Positions 16,981 to 25,427 of a stretch of DNA of 39,464 nucleotides are shown here, piece after piece (the stretch's first letter is position 1; the number at the start of each line of letters is the position of its first letter). Position numbers and translations under genes: made by a program. The notes under the pieces were generated by a model. That model was not told the origin of the DNA. It did no database searches and was given only the letters and a program-made list of their open reading frames with translations. Source of the DNA: Rhodospirillaceae bacterium. GTDB taxonomy: Bacteria; Pseudomonadota; Alphaproteobacteria; CACIAM-22H2. The DNA lies in contig SHVT01000009.1 in NCBI GenBank assembly GCA_009694125.1, positions 1-39,464 of the forward strand, given 5' to 3'.

Positions 16981-17684
16981 CGGAATGCCGCGCCGCGTTT
17001 ATGCACGAGGATCATCGAGAAATAGGGAACCCGCGCCGGATCGACCGCGGCGAGTGGCGTCATGGCCTGGCCGTCCAGGGTCGCGCGTTCGATATAGCGG
17101 GCGCGATCGGCGAGCCCAAGCCGATCCAACACGGTGCGTACCTTGGCGAAATGCCGCCCGAGTTTGAGGATGGCCGCCGCGTCGGCCGCGGCGAGGGTCG
17201 CTTCCAGCCGGTCTTCCGGCAGTGTCGCCGGGATAATCGTGACGACATCGTCGCGGGCCGCCAGTGACATGCGCAGCGCCGCCGCCGACGCGGTAATCGA
17301 CGAAACGCCGGGAACGACCACAACCGTGAAGCTGTCGGCCATGCGCGCGAACAGATATTGGAAGGAGCCATAAAGAAACGGGTCGCCCTGACACAACACC
17401 GCCACGTCGTTTCCCCCGCGCAGCTCGGCCGCGATGGCCGCGGCACCGCGGTCATAGGCCGCCGCCGCGGGGAATCGCTCGGCGGTCAGCGGCATGCGGA
17501 TTTCGATCTCCCGCTGGTTTCCGATCAGGTGGGGGGCAACGATGGAGCGGGCGAAACTGTTGCCTTCCTCCGGCGCGGGATAGGCGATCACCGGGCAGGC
17601 GCGCAACACGCGCAGGGCCTTGAGCGTGAGAAGCTCCGGATCGCCCGGCCCGACGCCGAGACCGTAAAGAGTGCCGATGCCCAT
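16977..17684 (-). CDS. cobI: Precorrin-2 / cobalt-factor-II C20-methyltransferase
   Basis: This 235-residue SAM-dependent methylase (CobI/CbiL) acts on C20 of precorrin-2 or its cobalt form. Seen are LYGLGVGPGDPELLTLKA at the N-terminus, VIAYPAPEEGNSFARSI, VLCQGDPFLYGSFQYLF, VVPGVSSITASAAAL and LKLGRHFAKVR, all specific for the C20 family. It lies three bases after the cobL stop and overlaps the cbiG-cobJ start by four bases, in a tight minus-strand operon. Confidence 0.95.
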   Translation of the reverse strand: MGIGTLYGLGVGPGDPELLTLKALRVLRACPVIAYPAPEEGNSFARSIVAPHLIGNQREIEIRMPLTAERFPAAAAYDRGAAAIAAELRGGNDVAVLCQGDPFLYGSFQYLFARMADSFTVVVVPGVSSITASAAALRMSLAARDDVVTIIPATLPEDRLEATLAAADAAAILKLGRHFAKVRTVLDRLGLADRARYIERATLDGQAMTPLAAVDPARVPYFSMILVHKRGAAFR

Positions 17685-17687
17685 CGC

Positions 17688-18893
17688 TTAGACCTTCGCC
17701 GCCGCCCATTGCGTGACCGGCAACAAGGGCCGCCAGGCGAGATGATCGCCGAGTTTTTCGGCGCGCGAGACCTGGAGTCGCACCAATTCGCCGCCATAGG
17801 CCGCGCGCGCCGCCGCCACGGCGGTTTCGCCCGCGACCGTCACCGCATTGGCGACCAGCCGCCCGCGCGGCTTCAGCGCCGCCCACGCCGCCTTGATCAG
17901 GCCGGGATCGCCGAGGCCGCCGCCAATGAATACGGCGTCCGGCGCCGGCAATGTCGCGAGCGCGGCGGGCGCGGCGCCGCCCACGATCCGCAAGCCGGGT
18001 ACGCCGAGTCCGGCGGCATTGGCGGCGATCAGCACGCGCCGCGATTCATCGCGTTCGATGGCGATGGCCTGGGCCTCGCGGGCGGCGCGCGACCATTCGA
18101 TCCCGATCGAACCGCAGCCGGCGCCGATGTCCCAAAGCAACGCGCCCGGCAACGGCGCCAGCGCGGCGAGCGTCGCGGCGCGCACCTCTTGTTTGGTGAT
18201 CTGGCCGTCATGGCTGAAGGCGTCGTCGGGCAAACCGGCGGTTCGCGAGCGCGGTTTCGCCCCGGGGCCGGGGCGGCACTCGATGGCGATGGTGTTGAGC
18301 ACGTTGCAGCGTTCGGCCAGCCAATTGTCCGCCGTGCCCTCGACGATCCGTTCCCGCTCGCCCCCGAGCCTTTCGAGGAGGACGAATCGGCTTGGTCCCC
18401 ACCCCGCCTCGCGCAGCAGCGCCGCGGCTTGCGCGGGGGTCGTTCCGTCCTGCGAAAGCGCGAGGATGCGGATTCCGGGCGCAAGAAAAAGATGGAGCTG
18501 CGCGAGCGGCCGCGCCGCGAGGCTGATCGTCTCGACGCCCGCGAGCGGCCAGCCCAGGCGCGCGGCCGCCAGGCTGAAAGCGCCGGGCGTGGGCAGGATC
18601 GTCATGTCCGCGATCGTGAAACGGTCAAGCAGAGAGGCGCCGGCGCCGAACCACAGCGGATCACCCGAGGCGAGCGCGACGACCACGCGCCCGCGCTGCG
18701 CGGCGATGGCGGGAAATGAATCGGCGAACGGCCTGGACCAGGCGATGCGTTCGGCCTTGCCGGCGGGAACCATGGCGAGCAGGCGCTCGCCGCCGACCAA
18801 CACTTCCGCGGAATCGATCAACGCGCGATGGGACGAGGGCAGCCCATCCAGCCCGTCCTCGCCGACACCCACCACAAAAAGCCAGGGTGTCAT
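17688..18893 (-). CDS. cobL: Precorrin-6Y C5,15-methyltransferase (decarboxylating), CbiE-CbiT fusion
   Basis: This 401-residue bifunctional enzyme methylates C5 and C15 and decarboxylates the C12 acetate. The CbiE half (1-205) has LFVVGVGEDGLDGLP, VVVALASGDPLWFGAG and ILPTPGAFSLAAARLGWP. The CbiT half (about 215-401) has DDAFSHDGQITKQEVRA, LLWDIGAGCGSIGIEWSRAA (SAM motif I) and AVFIGGGLGDPGLI. This is the normal CobL arrangement. It overlaps the cobH stop by four bases at its start. Confidence 0.95.
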   Translation of the reverse strand: MTPWLFVVGVGEDGLDGLPSSHRALIDSAEVLVGGERLLAMVPAGKAERIAWSRPFADSFPAIAAQRGRVVVALASGDPLWFGAGASLLDRFTIADMTILPTPGAFSLAAARLGWPLAGVETISLAARPLAQLHLFLAPGIRILALSQDGTTPAQAAALLREAGWGPSRFVLLERLGGERERIVEGTADNWLAERCNVLNTIAIECRPGPGAKPRSRTAGLPDDAFSHDGQITKQEVRAATLAALAPLPGALLWDIGAGCGSIGIEWSRAAREAQAIAIERDESRRVLIAANAAGLGVPGLRIVGGAAPAALATLPAPDAVFIGGGLGDPGLIKAAWAALKPRGRLVANAVTVAGETAVAAARAAYGGELVRLQVSRAEKLGDHLAWRPLLPVTQWAAAKV

Positions 18894-20443
18894 GCGCCGT
18901 CCTCGGTTTCCGGCCGGGCCAGGGCGTTGACGGCGGCCGCGGCCATGGCGCTGCCGCCGCGGCGGCCGCGCAACGTGATGAAGGGCACGCCGCGCGGATC
19001 GGCCTCCAACGCCGCTTTGGCCTCGGCGGCGCCGACGAAACCGACGGGAAAGCCAAGGATCACCGCCGGGCGATCGGCGCCGTCGTCGAGCAATTCAAGC
19101 AGACGGAAAAGCGCGGTGGGCGCGTTGCCGATGGCGACGACGGCGCCGGCAAGCCGGGCTCGCCATTTTTCCACGGCGGCGGCGGAGCGCGTCGTGCCGC
19201 GTTTGCGCGCGAGCCCGTCCACGCCCTTGTCGCGCAGCGTGCAGACGATGTGGTTGCCGCCTTTCAGCCGCGCGGCGATGATGCCGGCTTCGACCATGCG
19301 CGAATCGACCAGAATCGGGGCTCCGCGCGCGAGCGCCTGGCGCCCGGCGGCCGCCGCGTCGGCCGACCAGGCGAGGTCGTCGACAACATCGGTCATGCCG
19401 CAGGCATGGATAAGGCGGGTGGCGATCGCCACCATGTCCGGCGGCAGGCGCGAAAAATCGGTTTCCTCGGCGATGGTGGCGAAGGAACGTCGGTAGATCG
19501 CCTGGGGATCGCGTTCATAGTCCAGCTTTCCGGTGACGCCGAAAATCCAGCCTTCCTCCTGTTCCACGCTCCGCCGCTCGGCCGCGCTCAAATCGGCGGT
19601 GCCGGCGAACATGCGCGGCAGCGCCCCGGCCTCGTCGCGCTCGGCGAGAAGGGAGACGACGGCGCGAACTTGCGCTTCGTCTAGGGTTTGGCCGGGCCCC
19701 GGCTTGATCCGCGAAGACCACAGCGACGGATAGATTTCGGCGTGGACGATCCAGGGCGCCGCCGGCGCCGGACGGGTCAAGGCGCGCAGCCCGGTCTCGA
19801 ACGGCCATATCGTGGAATGCGGGGCCAGGTCGCGATCGTGCCGCAGACGATGCACCCAAGGAATACCCAGCAGCGCCTGGCTGCCGACTGAGCCGTTATA
19901 AGCGAGCTGCCAGACCGATTTCGCCTTGGCGACATAGGGCGCGGTTTCGACTAGGCGTCTTTCCGCGATTTCATCCTGCCCGAACCCCGGAGTCTTGGTC
20001 GGCATCAACCCGGCGATCTCGCGGCCCGCCGGATGACCCCAAAACGGAAAGCCGGCTTTGAAATGTTTGCGGTTGAGCGCGGCGGCGATCTCGAAGCGGT
20101 TATTGGAATTGTCGTCCCGGTCGAGAAGGTCGCTGCGTTCGGCTAGGAAACGCCAGGTCTCGAGCCACGGCGTGCCGTCCAGCCCGAGCCGGCGCGCGAA
20201 TCCCCGAGGATAACCGTGCGGAAAGTCCCAGCCGACCAACACGGATTGTTTCCGCGTCTTGAAATCCAGCAGCCGGCGCTTGATTTCCGCGATCGCGGCG
20301 GAACGTGTTGCGAAATTGGCGGTTTCGATGTCCGGTCCGGCCTTGCCCTGCCGTCCGACGGCATACCAGATGCTGTTTTTTCCGGTGACGGGCTTCGAGG
20401 CGGCGCTCCAATCGACCATCACATAGGCGTCGAACTGCCTCAT
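18890..20443 (-). CDS. cobH: Unknown N-terminal domain fused to precorrin-8X methylmutase
   Basis: This is a 517-residue fusion. Residues 308-517 are a full-length CobH/CbiC, which moves the C11 methyl to C12; LDYERDPQAIYRRSF, RLIHACGMTDVVDDL with the catalytic His, and ILGFPVGFVGAAEAKAAL are visible. Residues 1-305 are a separate domain I cannot name. It starts DAYVMVDWSAAS, has VLVGWDFPHGYPRGF, NRKHFKAGFPFWG, YNGSVGSQALLGI and VHAEIYPSL. The early Asp in VDWSA and a later acidic YPS segment recall RNase H-like folds (weak inference). Start is ATG at 20443, five bases after the cbiX stop; further upstream the frame is antisense to the His-rich cbiX tail. CobL follows with a four-base overlap. 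Confidence 0.9.
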   Translation of the reverse strand: MRQFDAYVMVDWSAASKPVTGKNSIWYAVGRQGKAGPDIETANFATRSAAIAEIKRRLLDFKTRKQSVLVGWDFPHGYPRGFARRLGLDGTPWLETWRFLAERSDLLDRDDNSNNRFEIAAALNRKHFKAGFPFWGHPAGREIAGLMPTKTPGFGQDEIAERRLVETAPYVAKAKSVWQLAYNGSVGSQALLGIPWVHRLRHDRDLAPHSTIWPFETGLRALTRPAPAAPWIVHAEIYPSLWSSRIKPGPGQTLDEAQVRAVVSLLAERDEAGALPRMFAGTADLSAAERRSVEQEEGWIFGVTGKLDYERDPQAIYRRSFATIAEETDFSRLPPDMVAIATRLIHACGMTDVVDDLAWSADAAAAGRQALARGAPILVDSRMVEAGIIAARLKGGNHIVCTLRDKGVDGLARKRGTTRSAAAVEKWRARLAGAVVAIGNAPTALFRLLELLDDGADRPAVILGFPVGFVGAAEAKAALEADPRGVPFITLRGRRGGSAMAAAAVNALARPETEDGA

Positions 20444-20447
20444 GCGG

Positions 20448-21404
20448 CTATTTTGAATCGCGCCGGTGGCCATGGTCGTGATGGTCATGCCCGTGGTCAT
20501 GGCCGCGCTCGTGATCGTGACGATGATCGGCATCGGTGCCGATGCCGCGGACGTGGAGATGATGTCCGACCTGCGGCGTACCCACGGCGCTTTCGTACCC
20601 GACCAGCCTTTCGCGGTATTTGCACAGCCGACAATTCATCAGATTCTCGCCCCGGCCGATTTCGGCCAGATGGTCGATGAAGGTGTCCAGTACCTCCGGG
20701 TGATCGTTGAGGTAGCTCGCCTTGAGAATTTCGGTCTCGGGATGGGCGGCGGCTTCGTCGGTGGCGGCGTAAATGCGTTTCACCAGCACCCCGGTGAACA
20801 GGAAATAGGGAAAGACCACGATCCGCTTGAAGCCTAGCCGCAGAGCATAGGCGAGGGCATCGGGCGTCAGCGGCTGGGCGACGCCGCTATAGCCGACCGT
20901 CGCATAGCCGAAGCCCATGCCTTCCCACAACATGCGCGCGATCTTGGCGATGTTGCCATTGGCGTCGGGATCGTTGGTGCCGCGACCGATGACCAACAAC
21001 AAAGTATCCTTGCGCGCGATCGCGCGCGGCGAGACTTTTTCGGCCGCTTCGATGCGGGCGCGCGCCGCCGCCAACAACCGGGCGTCGATGCCCAGATCGC
21101 GGCCATAAGCCAATTCCACGCCCTTATGGTCGGCGGCGAAGCTGTTCAGCTCCCAAGGCAGGTCGTTTTTCACATGGCCGGCGGCGAACAGCATGGCGGG
21201 AAGCGCATGGATGCGGCGGGCGCCGCGCGCGACCAACGCCTCCAGCCCCTCGCGAATGGTGGGGCGGGCGAATTCCAGATAGGCCGCGCCGATTTCGCGG
21301 TGGGGCAGGCGCCGCCTCATGCCGGTGGCCAGCGCCTCCAGCTCGGTGATGGCGTCGCCATCGCGGCTGCCATGGGCGCAGATCAGAATCGCGACATCGT
21401 CCAT
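20448..21404 (-). CDS. cbiX: Sirohydrochlorin cobaltochelatase with MXCXXC motif and His-rich tail
   Basis: This 318-residue chelatase inserts Co2+ into sirohydrochlorin, the first step of cobalt-early cobalamin synthesis. It has two CbiX-type domains: the first carries the metal-site His11 (ILICAHGSRDGDA), the second begins LLLVIGRGTNDPDANGN with Arg-Gly where His-Gly would be, and continues to VVFPYFLFTGVLVKRI. The C-terminus has MNCRLC, the MXCXXC motif known to bind a [4Fe-4S] cluster in Bacillus megaterium CbiX, then a tail of about 15 His residues (HRHDHERGHDHGHDHHDHGH). Start is ATG 21404, 66 bases from the divergent cbiB. It heads the operon with cobH, cobL, cobI and cobJ. Confidence 0.92.
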   Translation of the reverse strand: MDDVAILICAHGSRDGDAITELEALATGMRRRLPHREIGAAYLEFARPTIREGLEALVARGARRIHALPAMLFAAGHVKNDLPWELNSFAADHKGVELAYGRDLGIDARLLAAARARIEAAEKVSPRAIARKDTLLLVIGRGTNDPDANGNIAKIARMLWEGMGFGYATVGYSGVAQPLTPDALAYALRLGFKRIVVFPYFLFTGVLVKRIYAATDEAAAHPETEILKASYLNDHPEVLDTFIDHLAEIGRGENLMNCRLCKYRERLVGYESAVGTPQVGHHLHVRGIGTDADHRHDHERGHDHGHDHHDHGHRRDSK

Positions 21405-21470
21405 CGTTGCGGCCTCGAACTTGGTTTCGCTCTCATTGACGCGCCCGACTCCGCGTCCCATGCTTTGGCC

Positions 21471-22463
21471 ATGGGGGAAGCCGAGATCGTCGCCGTCGAT
21501 CCATTCATTATTCTATTGCTGGCGTTGGCGATAGACGCCGTTCTCGGCGATATGCCGCAACTGTTCCGGTTCGTGCCGCACCCGGTCGCGCTGGTCGGCC
21601 GGGCCATCGAATTCCTGGAACGCCGCCTCAACCGGGACAGCCGCAGCAACGCCGACCGAACGCTGCGCGGCGCCTTCGTCGTCCTGGTTTTGTGCGGGTC
21701 CGCTGGCGGGGTCGCGTGGTTCATCCAATGGGTCGGCCAAGGCCGGGTCTGGAGTGGGGCGCTCGAGCTTTTCCTGGTCGCCGTCCTGGTCGCGCAGCGC
21801 AGCCTGTTCGATCACGTGGGGGCGGTGGCCGTGGCGCTGGACAAGGGCGGACTATACGCCGGGCGGGACGCCGTGCGCCATATCGTCGGACGCGATCCGG
21901 AAAGCCTGGACGAACACGGCGTGGCCCGCGCCGCCATCGAATCCTGTGCCGAGAATTTCTCCGACGCCGTGGTGGCGCCGGTGTTCTGGTACGCCCTGGC
22001 CGGGCTGCCCGGCCTGTTCGTCTATAAGACCGCGAGCACGCTCGACAGCATGATCGGCCATCGCAGCGCGCGCTATCGCGCCTTCGGCATGACCGCGGCG
22101 CGGCTCGACGACGCGCTCAACCTCGTTCCCGCCCGGTTGAGCGCGCTGCTCCTGATTCTGGCCGCGTTTTTCGTGCCCACCGCCAATCCCTGGCGGGCGC
22201 TGAAAACGACGTTGAGCGATTCGGGCCATCATCGCTCGATCAATTCCGGCTGGCCGGAGGCGGCGATGGCGGGCGCGCTCGACCTCGCTTTGGCCGGACC
22301 ACGGCGTTACCCCGGTGAATTCGTCAACGACCGCTGGATCGGCGAAGGCCGGGCACGGGCCACCGCCGGCGATATCCGCAGGTCGTTGTTCATGTTCGTC
22401 GCGGCGTGCCTGCTCAACGCCATGCTGGTCGCCGGCCTAGCCTGGGTCCACCTCGGAAGCTGA
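21471..22463 (+). CDS. cbiB: Adenosylcobinamide-phosphate synthase
   Basis: This 330-residue integral membrane protein (CbiB, called CobD in the aerobic nomenclature) attaches the aminopropanol linker to adenosylcobyric acid. Family features are DPFIILLLALAIDAVLGD, FVPHPVALVGRAIEFLE, ARAAIESCAENFSDAVVAPVFW, YKTASTLDSMIGHR, RLDDALNLVPARLSALL, and INSGWPEAAMAGAL. Four to five hydrophobic helices are present. ATG 21471 was chosen because the conserved N-terminal helix begins just after it; the open frame upstream is antisense to cbiX. It converges on cobQ with a nine-base gap. Confidence 0.94.
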   Translation: MGEAEIVAVDPFIILLLALAIDAVLGDMPQLFRFVPHPVALVGRAIEFLERRLNRDSRSNADRTLRGAFVVLVLCGSAGGVAWFIQWVGQGRVWSGALELFLVAVLVAQRSLFDHVGAVAVALDKGGLYAGRDAVRHIVGRDPESLDEHGVARAAIESCAENFSDAVVAPVFWYALAGLPGLFVYKTASTLDSMIGHRSARYRAFGMTAARLDDALNLVPARLSALLLILAAFFVPTANPWRALKTTLSDSGHHRSINSGWPEAAMAGALDLALAGPRRYPGEFVNDRWIGEGRARATAGDIRRSLFMFVAACLLNAMLVAGLAWVHLGS

Positions 22464-22472
22464 CCGGTCGAA

Positions 22473-23990
22473 TCACCGCCCGCGGGCTATCGTCAATAGC
22501 CGGTCGAGATCGAGCGCGGCGGCCAAATGATCGGCGAGCCGGTCGAGGGTCGTTTCGACCAGCGTGTCATAACCGACTCCGCCTTCGCGGCCCGGCCGCA
22601 AGCCCCGCAGAAGTTTGCCGCGATAATTGTCCGACGCGAGCAACCCGTGGATATAACAGCCACGGACACGGCCATCGCGGCTGGAGGCGCCATGCGGTTT
22701 GCCATCGATGACCAGCATCGGGCGTTCAAGATCGGGACCGGAAGTGGCGCCAACATGCATTTCATAACCGTGGATCGCCGTACCGCTCAGGGCATCGCCG
22801 CCCTTCACCGCGATCAGCGTCTTATCCCTGCCCATGATCGTTTCCACGGCGAGCAAGCCGAGACCAGGCGCCGCGCCCGCGTTTCCGTCCACGCCGTCGG
22901 GATCGGCGATGTGTGTACCCAGCATCTGATAACCGGCGCAAAGGCCGATCACCGAACCGCCGCGACGGACATGGGCGAGGATGTCGATGTCCCAGCCCTG
23001 CCGCCGCAGGAAAGCCAGATCGGACAGCGTGGATTTTGAGCCGGGCAGCACGATCAGCTCGGCATCTTCGGGCAAGGGCCGGCCCGCCGGCACCATGTCA
23101 ACCGACACGTCGGCCTCGGCCGCGAGTGGGTCCAGATCGTCGAAATTGGCGATGCGGGGCAAACGCGGGATGGCGACGCGGATGCGGCCGTCGGTCGGCG
23201 GCCGGATTTTGGTCGAATCGAGACTGGCTGAATCCTCGGCCGGCAATGCCGACGCGGCGTCGAAATAGGGCACGACGCCGAGGCATTCCATACCCGTGCG
23301 CTCCACGACGGCCCGGATGCCGTCGTCGAACAATCGGGGATCGCCCCGGAATTTGTTGACGATGAAACCTTTCAGGGCCGCGCGTTCGGCCGGTTCCAGC
23401 AACAGATGTGTGCCGACCAGGCTGGCGATGACGCCGCCGCGTTCGATGTCGCCGACAAGAACGACCGGAACTTCCGCGGCGAGCGCGAATCCCATATTGG
23501 CGATGTCGCCGTCGCGGAGGTTGATTTCGGCGGGGCTGCCGGCGCCTTCGACCAGGACGAGATCGGCATTCGCGCCGAGACGGCCGAAGCTGTCGAGCAC
23601 GGCGGGAAGCAACGTCGGCTTCAGGCTGCGATACTCCGCCGCGTTCGCCCGGCCATGGACCCGTCCTTGCACGACGATCTGCGCGCCGGTGTCCGATTGC
23701 GGCTTGAGCAGCACCGGGTTCATGTCCGAATGCGGCGCGATTCCACAGGCGCGGGCCTGAAGCGCCTGGGCGCGCCCGATTTCGCCGCCATCTTCCGTGA
23801 CCGCGGCGTTGTTCGACATGTTCTGCGGCTTGAAAGGGCGCACGCGCAGCCCGAATCGGGTAAAGGCGCGGCCCAGCCCGGCGACGATCAGCGATTTGCC
23901 GACATTCGAGCCGGTGCCCTGGATCATCAGGGCGGCGGTCCGCTTGCGGTCGCGGCGGATGCCGGTATCCGTCGCCCCCGCTCGGCTCAC
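22473..23990 (-). CDS. cobQ: Cobyric acid synthase
   Basis: This enzyme of about 505 residues amidates adenosylcobyrinic acid a,c-diamide at four side chains using glutamine and ATP. The N-terminal ATP domain has [34 protein letters not shown] and [20 protein letters not shown]. The C-terminal amidotransferase domain has [16 protein letters not shown], the nucleophile Cys in [12 protein letters not shown], and HGYEMHVG. I chose GTG 23990, six bases after the SYLF gene's stop, because family members carry a short leader before [11 protein letters not shown] 23927 would start at MIQGTG. It is last in the cobO-SYLF-cobQ operon. Confidence 0.94.
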   Translation of the reverse strand: MSRAGATDTGIRRDRKRTAALMIQGTGSNVGKSLIVAGLGRAFTRFGLRVRPFKPQNMSNNAAVTEDGGEIGRAQALQARACGIAPHSDMNPVLLKPQSDTGAQIVVQGRVHGRANAAEYRSLKPTLLPAVLDSFGRLGANADLVLVEGAGSPAEINLRDGDIANMGFALAAEVPVVLVGDIERGGVIASLVGTHLLLEPAERAALKGFIVNKFRGDPRLFDDGIRAVVERTGMECLGVVPYFDAASALPAEDSASLDSTKIRPPTDGRIRVAIPRLPRIANFDDLDPLAAEADVSVDMVPAGRPLPEDAELIVLPGSKSTLSDLAFLRRQGWDIDILAHVRRGGSVIGLCAGYQMLGTHIADPDGVDGNAGAAPGLGLLAVETIMGRDKTLIAVKGGDALSGTAIHGYEMHVGATSGPDLERPMLVIDGKPHGASSRDGRVRGCYIHGLLASDNYRGKLLRGLRPGREGGVGYDTLVETTLDRLADHLAAALDLDRLLTIARGR

Positions 23991-23995
23991 TGCTT

Positions 23996-24697
23996 TCAGG
24001 CTCGCGGCAGCGCGGCGATCAAGGCGGCGGCGCCGGGATTGGTGAAACGCCGGTCGAAGACGATGGTCTGGGTGGTGGCGCCGGCACCGTAATAGGCGGC
24101 GTTGAAATCGTCGCGGCGATAGATGACCGTGCCTTCGAGCGACAAGCCGCCGAACAGCCCGCGGGTCTTTGAGAAAGAATAAATGTCCTCGCCCAGATTG
24201 GTCGTCGTCGCCGCGTCCAGCCCGGCGCCGACCGGGCCGGCGGCGATGCTGATGTCGACGCCCAGCTTGACCTGGTCGCGGGTGAGCGCGTTCAGCCCCT
24301 TTTCGTTCATGATCAACAACACGACCTGGGCGTCCTGGACGCCGATCTGCAACCCGATGCTGCCGCCGCCCATGGCGTAGAAGGCGGGCGGGCTCCAGCC
24401 GCGCGCCGGATCGCGGGCGAGGAGAAGACCATCGCCGCCCTCGGCACCCAGGATCAGTCCGGCCTTGAACAGATTGGGCACGATCAAGGTGGCCCTGGCC
24501 AAGGGCAGTAGGCGTTGGAAGGTTGCGTAGTCGCGGTCGGTGAGCAGCGCTTGCAGGGTCAGGCGCGCGCGATCGACCAGGGCCTGGTCGGCGCGGGCGG
24601 GCGCGGCGCAGGCGGCGGCGCTGATTCCGGCGGCCAGCCCGGTCGTCAGGAAGGACCGGCGGGGTTGAGTGTTCCGTGGGACAGCGGTGCGAAGCAT
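23996..24697 (-). CDS. SYLF-domain (YSC84-like) protein with Tat signal
   Basis: This 233-residue secreted protein starts with a twin-arginine signal ([13 protein letters not shown], cleavage near APARA). The body matches the SYLF lipid-binding domain: [94 protein letters not shown]. In eukaryotes SYLF binds phosphoinositides and actin; the bacterial role is unknown. A strong GGAGG lies seven bases before the ATG. It sits between cobO (47 bases) and cobQ (six bases) on the same strand, so it is expressed with cobalamin genes, though I see no mechanistic link. Confidence 0.88.
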   Translation of the reverse strand: MLRTAVPRNTQPRRSFLTTGLAAGISAAACAAPARADQALVDRARLTLQALLTDRDYATFQRLLPLARATLIVPNLFKAGLILGAEGGDGLLLARDPARGWSPPAFYAMGGGSIGLQIGVQDAQVVLLIMNEKGLNALTRDQVKLGVDISIAAGPVGAGLDAATTTNLGEDIYSFSKTRGLFGGLSLEGTVIYRRDDFNAAYYGAGATTQTIVFDRRFTNPGAAALIAALPRA

Positions 24698-24744
24698 GGG
24701 TGCCTCCAATCTTTCTGTAGGGGCGTGAATTGCGGCGGGCGGCC

Positions 24745-25356
24745 TCAAAACTCGACCCCCTTCTGCGCCTTGATTCCATCGCGAAACGGATGTTTGACCA
24801 AGGTCATTTCGGTGACGAGATCGGCCAGATCGATCAATTCGGGCGCGGCGTTGCGGCCGGTGACAACGACGTGCTGCCCCGGCGGCCGCGACCGGAACAC
24901 ATCCAGGACTTCGGTCAGGGGCAGATAGCCATAACGCAGCGCGACGTTCAACTCGTCGAGAATCACCATATCGTAACTGGAATCGGCGATCATCGACTTG
25001 GCCATGTCCCAGGCCCGGCGCGCTGCGGCGATGTCGCGTTCGCGATCCTGGGTTTCCCAGGTGAAGCCGTCCCCCATCGCGCGGATGGTCACCAACTCGG
25101 CGAAATGTTCCAGGGCATCGCGCTCGCCGCAATTCCACGCGCCCTTGATGAATTGCACGATGCCGATTCGCATCCCATGACCGATGGAGCGCAAGGCCAT
25201 GCCGAAGGCCGCGGTCGATTTGCCCTTGCCCTTGCCGGTATGGACGATAAGCAGGCCGCGTTGTCCGGTTTTGGTCGCCATCATGCGGTCGCGCGCCGCC
25301 TTGATCCGCGCCATCTTCTCGCGATGGAGGGTGTTTTCATCGGCTAGGTTTGACAT
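24745..25356 (-). CDS. cobO: Cob(I)yrinic acid a,c-diamide adenosyltransferase
   Basis: This 203-residue CobO/BtuR-type adenosyltransferase moves the 5'-deoxyadenosyl group of ATP to Co(I) of the corrinoid. Seen are an unusual P-loop in [18 protein letters not shown] (residues 35-52), then [35 protein letters not shown], and [22 protein letters not shown]. The N-terminal helix ([16 protein letters not shown]) is typical of the family. It heads the cobO-SYLF-cobQ operon and is divergent from the zinc-finger gene at 25428, from which 71 bases separate it. Confidence 0.95.
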   Translation of the reverse strand: MSNLADENTLHREKMARIKAARDRMMATKTGQRGLLIVHTGKGKGKSTAAFGMALRSIGHGMRIGIVQFIKGAWNCGERDALEHFAELVTIRAMGDGFTWETQDRERDIAAARRAWDMAKSMIADSSYDMVILDELNVALRYGYLPLTEVLDVFRSRPPGQHVVVTGRNAAPELIDLADLVTEMTLVKHPFRDGIKAQKGVEF

Positions 25357-25427
25357 TTCAGTATCGGCCTGCTCCGTTGATGCAAGGTTGTAATGGATTT
25401 GTTGCTTCTAAGACGGCCGCTGCCGCA

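Noticed and set aside
24697-25138. Upstream extension of the SYLF reading frame antisense/out of frame within cobO
   Set aside because: The Tat signal, GGAGG site and ATG at 24697 clearly define the start; upstream sequence is a shadow of cobO.
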